DNA of 6,891 nt from UBA9337 sp036584565. Its GTDB lineage: Bacteria; Patescibacteriota; Minisyncoccia; Moranbacterales; UBA9337. The translations under genes and the position numbers were made by a program. The notes beneath the pieces were generated by a model. It saw nothing but the letters and a program-made list of their open reading frames with translations. It was not told the origin of the DNA and did no database searches. Every line of letters starts with the position of its first letter. Position 1 is the stretch's first letter. The stretch is taken from the NCBI GenBank assembly GCA_036584565.1, contig JAZHDF010000019.1, positions 1 through 6,891 on the forward strand, read 5' to 3'. Positions 1-5,106 of this stretch are shown in pieces.

Positions 1-47
1 ATATTTAGTCTTAAAAAGAGGGCTAATTTTATTTTTATCCAGGGCTT

Positions 48-494
48 ATGAAAGTTGTTTTGTTGGAAAATGTCAAAAAACTGGGCAAGGCCGGAGAAGT
101 GGTAAGTGTCTCCGACGGTTATGCGAGAAATATGCTTCTTCCGAGAAAACTGGCGCAAATAGCCACTCCCGATGTGATAAAAAGGGTGGAAAAAAATAAT
201 TCGGACAAGCTGGTCAAGGAAAAAGCGGAAGCGGAAAATTTTTCCAAGCTGGCCCGAGAAATTAAAGATAAAAAAGTAATCGTTTTTGCCAAAGCCAAAG
301 GTGGAAAGCTTTTCGGTTCGGTGGATGGAGCAAAGATTGCCGGAGAAATAAAGTCCCAATGGGGGATTGAATTAAATAGCGGACAAATAAAATTAAACGC
401 TCCGATAAAAGATTTGGGAGAAAAAAAGGTGGAAATCGAATTTCTAAAAAATATAAAAACCGCTATAATAATCGAAATCAAAGAGGAAAATTAA
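48..494 (+). CDS. rplI: Large-subunit ribosomal protein bL9
   Basis: This gene encodes bL9, a structural protein of the 50S subunit that binds 23S rRNA near the L1 stalk and helps maintain reading frame. The 148-residue length is standard and both domains are present. The N-terminal rRNA-binding domain (about residues 1-40) has the family pattern LGKAGEVV followed by DGYARNMLLP. A charged connecting helix spans about residues 42-75. The C-terminal domain (about 78-148) contains GKLFGSV and a later LGEKKVEI segment. The ATG fits the universal MKVVLLENV start. An AGGG sits only 3 bases before it, which is too close for a normal Shine-Dalgarno site. bL9 often follows rpsF, ssb and rpsR, but those would lie outside the window. 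The stop codon lies inside a palindrome. Identification is firm. Confidence 0.97.
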   Translation: MKVVLLENVKKLGKAGEVVSVSDGYARNMLLPRKLAQIATPDVIKRVEKNNSDKLVKEKAEAENFSKLAREIKDKKVIVFAKAKGGKLFGSVDGAKIAGEIKSQWGIELNSGQIKLNAPIKDLGEKKVEIEFLKNIKTAIIIEIKEEN

Positions 495-505
495 TTTTCC
501 TCTTT
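480..505 (+). terminator. Perfect palindrome over the rplI stop codon; possible terminator
   Basis: Two 13-base arms (AAAGAGGAAAATT and AATTTTCCTCTTT) abut with no spacer, and the rplI TAA stop lies at the centre. As RNA this would fold with GAGGAAAA pairing to TTTTCCTC around a TTAA loop. The following sequence (AAATATTTAATATAATTTATTTTT) is T-rich but not a clean T-run, so termination may be partial. It separates rplI from pyrG, or it may protect the rplI mRNA 3' end. Confidence 0.5.
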
Positions 506-515
506 AAATATTTAA

Positions 516-521
516 TATAAT
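516..521 (+). promoter_or_regulatory. Possible -10 element for pyrG
   Basis: A perfect TATAAT lies 18 bases before the pyrG start codon. Transcription would begin near position 528, giving a leader of about 12 bases. No good -35 box exists at the right distance, because that region is the right arm of the rplI palindrome. This AT-rich DNA can yield TATAAT by chance, so this is tentative. If used, the pyrG leader is too short to hold a Shine-Dalgarno site, and none is visible. Confidence 0.4.
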
Positions 522-539
522 TTATTTTTAAACCAAGCT

Positions 540-2177
540 ATGAAGCAAAATAAAAAGTATATTTTTGTGTTGGGCGGAGTAATGAGCGGAATCGGTAAGG
601 GGGTGGCCACCTCCTCTTTGGGGGCGATTTTAAAAGCGCGAGGCTATAAGCCGACAGCTATCAAGATCGATCCTTATGTTAATGTGGATGCCGGCACCAT
701 GAATCCGACCGAGCACGGAGAGGTTTTTGTGATGGACTGCGGTCTGGAGACCGATCAGGATATGGGAAATTATGAGCGCTTTATGGAGATTACTTTGCCC
801 GGACAAAACTATATGACTACCGGAAGCGTCTATCAAAAAGTAATTAATCGCGAAAGAAATCTCGGCTACAAAGGCAAATGTGTTCAAATAATTCCTCATG
901 TTACCGATGAAGTTATCCGGACAATCAAAAATGCCGCCAGAGACAACGGCGCGGATGTCGTTTTGACCGAGATCGGAGGGACTATCGGGGATTATGAAAA
1001 CATGCTTTTTATGGAGGCGGCTCGACAGATGAAACTCAAAAATCCGAAAGATGTGATTTTTGTGATGATTACTTATTTGCCTTATCCTCCCAAGGTGGGC
1101 GAGATGAAGACCAAGCCGACTCAGCAGGCCGTCCGGGAATTGAATGCCAACGGAATCAATCCCGATATTATTATTGCTCGGAGCGAGGTGGCGATTGATG
1201 ACAAAAGAAAGCAAAAAATCGCTCTTTTTTGCAATGTTAATGAAAAGGATATTATTTCCGCTCCGGATGTGGACAATGTTTACGAAGTTTTGATAAATTT
1301 CGAGCGAGATGATTTGAGTAGGAGAATTTTGAAAAAATTGGAATTGCCGACCAGAAAAACCGATTTGAAAAATTGGTATAATTTGGTTGAAAATATTAAA
1401 AAATCGGAGAAATCGGTCAAAATCGGAATTGTCGGGAAATATTTCGGGACCGGGGAATTTCTATTGGGAGATTCCTACATCAGTGTAATTGAATCGATAA
1501 AGCACGCTTGTTTTAAGGCCAAAGTTAAACCTCAAATCGAGTGGCTCAATAGCGAGGACTTTGAAAAGACTGGTAAAAATATGGAGGAATTGAGAGAATT
1601 TGACGGGATTGTGGTACCGGGCGGATTCGGTTCTCGTGGGATCGAAGGTAAGATAAATGTCATCAAATATTGTCGGGAAAATAAAATTCCTTTTTTCGGT
1701 CTCTGCTACGGAATGCAACTGGCGGTGATTGAATACGCCAGAAATGTCCTGGGCCTGAAAGACGCGCATACTACCGAGATTGATCGGGAAACCAAAAATC
1801 CGGTCATCGATATTATGCCGGAGCAAAAGAAAAATTTGGAAGATAAAAATTACGGCGCCACGATGCGCTTGGGCGCTTATCCGGCTTTTTTGACCAAAGG
1901 AACTATCGCTTACAAAGCTTATGGCAAAAAAGAAATTTCCGAGCGTCATCGTCATCGTTGGGAAGTTAATCCGGATTATGTGGAAATGATTGAAAAAGGT
2001 GGAATGATTTTTTCCGGCAAATCAGAGGATTCTCGCTTGATGGAAATAGTTGAACTGCCTGCAAATGATCATCCTTTTTTCTTGGCCACCCAGTTTCATC
2101 CGGAATTCAAATCGACCCCGTTGAGTTCGCATCCGCTTTTTTTCGCTTTTATCAATGCGACGAAGAAGGAGCAGTAA
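540..2177 (+). CDS. pyrG: CTP synthase (glutamine-hydrolysing)
   Basis: This cytosolic enzyme aminates UTP to CTP using ATP and glutamine-derived ammonia, the last step of de novo CTP synthesis. The 545-residue length is normal. The N-terminal synthetase domain (about 1-270) has a P-loop at 12-21 (GGVMSGIGKG, Lys20), the KIDPYVNVDAGTM segment at 42-54, Asp72 in ETDQDMGNYERF, and Glu144 in TEIGGTIGD, which match the metal and nucleotide residues of the family. The class I glutamine amidotransferase domain (about 292-545) has the oxyanion segment VPGGFGSRG at 359-367, the nucleophile Cys389 in GLCYGMQ, and His520/Glu522 in QFHPEF. All catalytic residues are present. Variant features are GIGKG in place of the usual SLGKG, a GTGEFLLGDSY insertion after VGKYF at 298-302, and HRW where HRY is usual. 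The gene converges on rpmA. No Shine-Dalgarno sequence is visible. Confidence 0.98.
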   Translation: MKQNKKYIFVLGGVMSGIGKGVATSSLGAILKARGYKPTAIKIDPYVNVDAGTMNPTEHGEVFVMDCGLETDQDMGNYERFMEITLPGQNYMTTGSVYQKVINRERNLGYKGKCVQIIPHVTDEVIRTIKNAARDNGADVVLTEIGGTIGDYENMLFMEAARQMKLKNPKDVIFVMITYLPYPPKVGEMKTKPTQQAVRELNANGINPDIIIARSEVAIDDKRKQKIALFCNVNEKDIISAPDVDNVYEVLINFERDDLSRRILKKLELPTRKTDLKNWYNLVENIKKSEKSVKIGIVGKYFGTGEFLLGDSYISVIESIKHACFKAKVKPQIEWLNSEDFEKTGKNMEELREFDGIVVPGGFGSRGIEGKINVIKYCRENKIPFFGLCYGMQLAVIEYARNVLGLKDAHTTEIDRETKNPVIDIMPEQKKNLEDKNYGATMRLGAYPAFLTKGTIAYKAYGKKEISERHRHRWEVNPDYVEMIEKGGMIFSGKSEDSRLMEIVELPANDHPFFLATQFHPEFKSTPLSSHPLFFAFINATKKEQ

Positions 2178-2190
2178 AAAATTTCGGTTA

Positions 2191-2220
2191 AGAATAAAAA
2201 CAGACAACCGGAGTTGTCTG
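2191..2220 (-). terminator. Intrinsic terminator of rpmA
   Basis: On the minus strand an 8-bp stem (CAGACAAC/GTTGTCTG, 2201-2220) with the four-base loop TCCG is followed directly by TTTTTATTCT. This is a textbook intrinsic terminator about 20 bases past the rpmA stop. Read on the plus strand the same stem is followed by CTTATAAG, not a T-run, so it should terminate pyrG only weakly, although it could still stabilise the pyrG mRNA end. Confidence 0.85.
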
Positions 2221-2241
2221 CTTATAAGATATATTCGGAAA

Positions 2242-2526
2242 TTACTTTTTCTCCGGAGTAATGCTGACGAATCTGCGTTTGGTTATTTTTCCGGTAAAGG
2301 CGATAACTTTCTTTTTGCTGAATTCGACAATTCCGTCAGTCAAAGCGTATAGGGTATCGTTTTCTCCGCGACCGACATTTTTTCCCGGGTGAAATTTTGT
2401 TCCTTTTTGGCGGACGATTATATTTCCGGTTTTTGCTTTTTCGCTCCCGAAAATTTTAACTCCCAGTCTTTTAGAGATAGAATCTCGACCATATTGAGTT
2501 GATCCGCCGGCTTTACGATGGGCCAT
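2242..2526 (-). CDS. rpmA: Large-subunit ribosomal protein bL27
   Basis: bL27 is a 50S protein whose flexible N-terminal tail reaches the peptidyl transferase centre. The 94-residue protein starts directly with MAHRKAGGST, so it lacks the cleaved N-terminal extension found in Firmicutes bL27. The family core follows: GRDSISKRLGVK, GNIIVRQKGTKFHPGKNVG, then DTLYALTDG. The C-terminus is Lys-rich. In most bacteria rpmA directly follows rplU (bL21). Here the upstream neighbour is a divergent, unrelated gene and rpmA has its own promoter and terminator, so it looks monocistronic. There is no Shine-Dalgarno sequence before the ATG. The start is fixed by the conserved MAH N-terminus. Confidence 0.97.
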   Translation of the reverse strand: MAHRKAGGSTQYGRDSISKRLGVKIFGSEKAKTGNIIVRQKGTKFHPGKNVGRGENDTLYALTDGIVEFSKKKVIAFTGKITKRRFVSITPEKK

Positions 2527-2560
2527 AAAATTTATTTAGCATATTAAACTAACAAAATTA

Positions 2561-2588
2561 AGTATAACAAATTTCAAAGAAATGTCAA
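2561..2588 (-). promoter_or_regulatory. Sigma-70-type promoter of rpmA
   Basis: Read on the minus strand, TTGACA (2583-2588) is followed after 16 bases by TATACT (2561-2566). That is a perfect -35 and a five-of-six -10. Predicted transcription starts near 2554, about 27 bases before the rpmA ATG. The -35 box covers the TG of the divergent gene's ATG and its second codon, so RNA polymerase here would occupy that gene's start site. Confidence 0.75.
2563..2568 (+). promoter_or_regulatory. Weak candidate -10 for the divergent membrane-protein gene
   Basis: TATAAC lies 13 bases before the ATG at 2582 and overlaps the rpmA -10 on the other strand. The sequence 17 bases upstream (CATATT) is a poor -35. 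If real, the transcript would have a leader of only a few bases. This is a weak call made mainly because the gene is divergent and must start transcription within this short gap. Confidence 0.25.
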
Positions 2589-3037
2589 CAAAAAATAAGA
2601 GTTTGGCTGAAGGTCAAGGGGGCCGAATCGGGCAAATTATCGATTTTTGGAAAAGAAATGAGAGTAAAATTGTCCTGAGTATGGGAATTTTTTTGATTGC
2701 GGTAATTTCTTTTGAGGTTGGGGTTTTGCAGGGGCACAAGATAGAAACTCCTCCGTTATCGGTCCAGGTTGCGCCGGAAAGGGAGGCGGAAGTGAAGGGA
2801 GGTTTAAATCCGGCGGTTTTGGGGGCGGAGAATCCTTCAAAAAATGAACTTATCGATAATCAAACCTCGGAAAATCCGGAGTGCGCTTTTGTGGGGAGTA
2901 AAAATTCCAATAAATATCATAAGCCGGATTGTCGCTGGGCAAAAAATATCAAACCGGAAAATCTGGTTTGTTTTAAAGATGAAGAAGAGGCAAAAAGCCG
3001 AGGATATATCGGGGATAAAAATTGCGTCGGAAATTGA
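2582..3037 (+). CDS. Membrane-anchored protein with Ada-like Cys domain
   Basis: I do not recognise a named gene. The 151-residue protein has a short polar and basic N-terminus (1-29), one hydrophobic membrane segment at about 30-50 (IVLSMGIFLIAVISFEVGVL), a Pro/Glu-rich linker (about 54-99), and a compact C-terminal domain (about 101-151). That domain reads FVGSKNSNKYHKPDCRWAKNIKPENLVCF, an Ala/Glu helix, then GYIGDKNCVGN. This resembles the small metal-binding fold of the Ada N-terminus (KYHxxxC plus a C-terminal Cys), seen attached to membrane anchors or nucleases in many bacteria and common in Patescibacteria (family knowledge). Candidate ligands are His113, Cys117 and Cys148, with Cys101 and Cys130 also available. 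The canonical second Cys pair is not complete. By the positive-inside rule the charged N-terminus should be cytoplasmic and the Cys domain outside. TGA is the stop. Function is unknown. A role in metal binding or surface DNA handling is speculation. Confidence 0.8.
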   Translation: MSTKNKSLAEGQGGRIGQIIDFWKRNESKIVLSMGIFLIAVISFEVGVLQGHKIETPPLSVQVAPEREAEVKGGLNPAVLGAENPSKNELIDNQTSENPECAFVGSKNSNKYHKPDCRWAKNIKPENLVCFKDEEEAKSRGYIGDKNCVGN

Positions 3038-3115
3038 GCGGTTTAGAGAATCATTTTTTGAATAATCGAAAGGGTAAATATTTTCGAGAATATTATCTGA
3101 TGGGAGCAAATTCGT

Positions 3116-3144
3116 TTGACAGAAATCGGCAAATAATTTATAAT
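3116..3144 (+). promoter_or_regulatory. Perfect-consensus sigma-70 promoter upstream of khpA
   Basis: TTGACA (3116-3121), a 17-base spacer, and TATAAT (3139-3144) match the sigma-70 consensus at all 12 positions with optimal spacing. Predicted transcription starts at about 3150-3152, leaving a leader of about 60 bases before the KH-protein ATG at 3211. This is the strongest promoter in the window and implies high, probably constitutive, expression. Confidence 0.9.
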
Positions 3145-3151
3145 CTTTAAT

Positions 3152-3184
3152 GAAACGATTAAAAAATATAAAGAGTGTCGTTTC
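3152..3184 (+). repeat. Inverted repeat in the khpA leader
   Basis: GAAACGA (3152-3158) and TCGTTTC (3178-3184) form a 7-bp stem around a 19-base A-rich loop. It begins almost at the predicted transcription start, so it would form a 5'-terminal hairpin on the mRNA. Such hairpins can stabilise transcripts, and this one could be an autoregulatory target of the RNA-binding product. The role is inferred. Confidence 0.45.
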
Positions 3185-3210
3185 GATAATTAGTAAGAAA
3201 AGAAAAAAGT

Positions 3211-3540
3211 ATGTCAGAAACAATCGACGCAGGGTTTATCGAGCAGGTGGTCAAAATGCTTGTAGACAATCCAAGTGCGGTAAAAGTAGAAAGAAAGGTA
3301 GATGAGATGGGTGTTCTTATTACCTTGGATGTTGATCCAAAAGATATGGGAATAGTCATCGGTCGCGAAGGACAAACAGCCAAAGCTTTAAGAACTTTGC
3401 TAAGAGTTATCGGAGCAAAAAACAACGCTCGTGTTAATCTTAAAATCAATGAACCGGAGGGATCCGAGAGAGCCAAGGCTCAAAGCGCTCCCGAGAAAAG
3501 AAGCATTGATGAAGTGGTTGAAGATATCGAAAAAATGTAA
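3211..3540 (+). CDS. khpA: KH-domain RNA-binding protein, KhpA/YlqC type
   Basis: This small cytosolic protein carries a single type II KH domain. The hallmark GxxG loop is GREG at residues 51-54, preceded by MGIVI and followed by QTAKALRTLLRVIGAK and the strand RVNLKI, which is the pattern of the KhpA/YlqC family. KhpA proteins bind RNA, often with KhpB, and affect cell division and small-RNA regulation in Gram-positive bacteria. Whether that holds here is unknown. The 109 residues exceed the usual 75-90 because of an acidic, Glu/Lys-rich C-terminal tail (about 81-109). In many genomes khpA sits between rpsP and rimM; here it stands alone with its own promoter and terminator. The start is preceded by an A-rich tract (AGAAAAAAGT) rather than a clear Shine-Dalgarno site. 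A basic 51-codon frame beginning at 3150 overlaps this start out of frame. Confidence 0.9.
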   Translation: MSETIDAGFIEQVVKMLVDNPSAVKVERKVDEMGVLITLDVDPKDMGIVIGREGQTAKALRTLLRVIGAKNNARVNLKINEPEGSERAKAQSAPEKRSIDEVVEDIEKM

Positions 3541-3562
3541 TTTTTTCTCTTTGATAAAAAAT

Positions 3563-3592
3563 AAACCATCCGCCTCAGGCGGATGGTTTTTT
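3563..3592 (+). terminator. Strong intrinsic terminator after khpA
   Basis: Arms AAACCATCCGCCT (3563-3575) and AGGCGGATGGTTT (3577-3589) are perfect reverse complements around a single C. Sterically this gives about an 11-bp GC-rich stem with a short loop, running straight into TTTTTT. It starts 23 bases after the khpA stop. The minus strand also ends in a T-rich tract, so the element could work both ways. Its GC content stands out in otherwise AT-rich DNA. Confidence 0.93.
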
Positions 3593-3596
3593 GTAC

Positions 3597-3625
3597 TTGT
3601 GATTGAATTCAAAAAAGAGTATAAT
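3597..3625 (+). promoter_or_regulatory. Sigma-70-type promoter of the eno-gpmI unit
   Basis: TTGTGA (3597-3602, four of six), a 17-base spacer and a perfect TATAAT (3620-3625) lie just after the khpA terminator. Transcription would begin near 3632, about 184 bases before eno. The spacer contains the 10-base palindrome TTGAATTCAA (3603-3612), placed where an operator could block or assist polymerase. Confidence 0.65.
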
Positions 3626-3776
3626 CTAAAAAGGATTCAATCCTTAGCGATAAAGCTATTATTTCCTTCAAATTTTTTTTATTCAACCTTTTGCTTTATA
3701 AGCATTGACTGAGAAAAATAATTCTTTTTGGGGAAATAAATTCAAGGCCGTAAGTATTGAAGCAGTTTCTATTCAA
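3603..3776 (+). repeat. Cluster of ATTCAA elements in the eno promoter and leader
   Basis: ATTCAA occurs five times on the plus strand at 3607-3612, 3635-3640, 3681-3686, 3740-3745 and 3771-3776. There is a further TTCAA at 3667-3671, and reverse-orientation copies occur at 3603-3608 (TTGAAT) and 3756-3761 (ATTGAA). Spacing is irregular (28, 46, 59 and 31 bases). Some copies pair with each other to form the hairpins annotated separately. Chance in AT-rich DNA cannot be excluded without a genome background count. Confidence 0.4.
3631..3645 (+). repeat. 5' hairpin of the eno leader
   Basis: AAGGAT (3631-3636) and ATCCTT (3640-3645) pair around a TCA loop, exactly at the predicted 5' end of the eno transcript. 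It is a short 6-bp stem that could protect the transcript from 5' decay. The base pairing is directly visible but the function is inferred. Confidence 0.4.
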
Positions 3777-3779
3777 TAC
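3754..3779 (+). repeat. Inverted repeat upstream of eno
   Basis: GTATTGAA (3754-3761) and TTCAATAC (3772-3779) are perfect 8-base inverted repeats around a 10-base loop. The stem can extend by pairing TAA (3751-3753) with TTA (3783-3785) across a small bulge. It ends 36 bases before the eno ATG. No T-run follows, so it is not a standard terminator. It may be a leader structure or a dimeric protein-binding site. Confidence 0.45.
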
Positions 3780-3815
3780 CGCTTAATTTAATTATTTAAA
3801 AAATAAAAAAAGAAT

Positions 3816-5069
3816 ATGTCAAAAATAAAAAGAGTATTTGCCCGAGAAATTCTCGATTCAAGGGGTAACCCGACAGTTGAAGTGGAGGTAATATTGGAAA
3901 GCGGAGCCGAAGGGACGGCGGGAGTTCCCAGCGGAGCTTCCACCGGATCGCATGAGGCCTTGGAGCTGAGAGACGGAGACAAGAGCCGTTATGAGGGCAA
4001 AGGTGTTTTGCAAGCGGTGGCCAATGTTAATGAGAAAATTGCCCCGATTTTGATGGATGAGGAGTCTTCGGATCAAAAGAAGATTGATAAAAAAATGTTG
4101 GATTTGGATGGAACGGAGAACAAGACCGGCTTGGGAGCTAATGCTATTTTGGGAGTCTCTTTGGCGGTTTGTCGCGCCACAGCTAAGGAGCAGAAAAAAG
4201 AACTCTATCTTTACATTGCCGATACTTACGGATTTAAGGCGGAAAAATTCAAGACAATTCCAATGTTTAATATTTTAAACGGCGGGGAGCATTCTGATTC
4301 AGGCTTGAGCATTCAAGAATTTAAGTTGATTCCCCGGGGAATCTCGATTTATCCCGAACAATTAAGAGCGGGCAGTGAGATATTTTATGCTTTGAAAAAA
4401 ATCTTGACTTCCATGAATCAAAGTACCGCTGTCGGAGATGAAGGAGGATTTGCTCCCCACTTGGAAAGTAATTCCCAAGCTCTGGAAGTTATCAATCAAG
4501 CCATTTCGGAGGCCGGATATGAAGCGGGCAAGGATGTCTTTGTCGGTTTGGATGTGGCCGCCAATTCTTTTTTGGAGGAGGATCATTATTTTTTGAAACC
4601 GGAAAATGAAAAATTAAACAAGGAAAATATGATCAATCTTTATAAAGATTGGATCGAAAAATATAATGTGATATCCATAGAGGACGGCCTGGCGGAAGAG
4701 GATTGGGAGGGCTGGAGAATGATGAACGAAAAAATCGGTTCCCGAGTGATGACTATTGGGGACGATCTTTTGGTTACCAATGTAAAGAGATTAAAGAAAG
4801 CTATTGCGGAAAAAGCTTGCAATAGTGTTTTGATAAAGGTTAATCAAATCGGTTCTTTGAGCGAGACAATCGATTGTATGAAATTGGCCAAGGAAAATAA
4901 TATGAAAACCGTCGTTTCTCATCGCAGCGGAGAAACTACCGATGATTTTATCGCCGATTTAGCCATCGGTGCCGAAGCCGATTTTATCAAAACCGGATCT
5001 CTTTCGCGAGGAGAAAGAATTTGCAAATATAATCGAATGTTGAGAATTAATGAAAAATTTAACAATTAA
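3816..5069 (+). CDS. eno: Enolase (phosphopyruvate hydratase)
   Basis: Enolase dehydrates 2-phosphoglycerate to phosphoenolpyruvate in the cytosol and is also a common RNA-degradosome partner. The 417 residues are slightly shorter than the usual 430. The N-terminal domain has REILDSRGNPTVEVEV and the mobile loop SGASTG (39-44). In the barrel, substrate and catalytic residues are all present: His159 in NGGEH, Glu168 in IQEF, Glu209 in GDEGGFAP, metal ligands Asp246, Glu289 (SIEDGL) and Asp316 (GDDLLVTN), base Lys341 in LIKVNQIGS, His369 in SHRSGET, and Lys392 in IKTGSLSRGER. The start is fixed by the conserved N-terminus, even though only an A-rich tract precedes the ATG. gpmI follows after 37 bases with no terminator, so the two are probably co-transcribed. 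A leader of about 184 bases suggests post-transcriptional control. Confidence 0.98.
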   Translation: MSKIKRVFAREILDSRGNPTVEVEVILESGAEGTAGVPSGASTGSHEALELRDGDKSRYEGKGVLQAVANVNEKIAPILMDEESSDQKKIDKKMLDLDGTENKTGLGANAILGVSLAVCRATAKEQKKELYLYIADTYGFKAEKFKTIPMFNILNGGEHSDSGLSIQEFKLIPRGISIYPEQLRAGSEIFYALKKILTSMNQSTAVGDEGGFAPHLESNSQALEVINQAISEAGYEAGKDVFVGLDVAANSFLEEDHYFLKPENEKLNKENMINLYKDWIEKYNVISIEDGLAEEDWEGWRMMNEKIGSRVMTIGDDLLVTNVKRLKKAIAEKACNSVLIKVNQIGSLSETIDCMKLAKENNMKTVVSHRSGETTDDFIADLAIGAEADFIKTGSLSRGERICKYNRMLRINEKFNN

Positions 5070-5106
5070 AATCTTTTTCTGCGGCTTTAAAAAATAAAAA
5101 TAATCA

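Noticed and set aside
630..1214. 194-codon minus-strand open frame inside pyrG
   Set aside because: It lies wholly opposite a conserved CTP synthase, has no recognisable domain and no start signal. It is a shadow of pyrG codon usage, as are the other long antisense frames within eno and gpmI.
2155..2352. 65-codon plus-strand frame crossing the pyrG end and the rpmA C-terminus
   Set aside because: It overlaps pyrG and the antisense of rpmA and spans the rpmA terminator. The composition is not protein-like.
3035..3046. TGA read as glycine (alternative code 25, as in some Patescibacteria)
   Set aside because: No in-frame TGA appears in the other six complete genes, which would be unlikely if TGA were a sense codon. 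The only TGA is at the end of the membrane-protein gene and a TAG follows after two codons, so standard termination is the simplest reading.
3061..3094. Inverted repeat TCGAAA/TTTCGA (3066-3071 and 3082-3087) after the membrane-protein gene, possibly its terminator
   Set aside because: The stem is only 6 bp, AT-rich, and no T-run follows. It is too weak to call in this base composition.
3629..3648. GGATTCAATCC looks like a tRNA T-arm
   Set aside because: The loop is too short for a T-loop and there is no acceptor stem, D-arm, anticodon arm or CCA around it on either strand.
3704..3732. TTGACT as the -35 of a second eno promoter
   Set aside because: No -10-like hexamer lies at 16-18 bases downstream; the sequence there is TTTTTGGGG.
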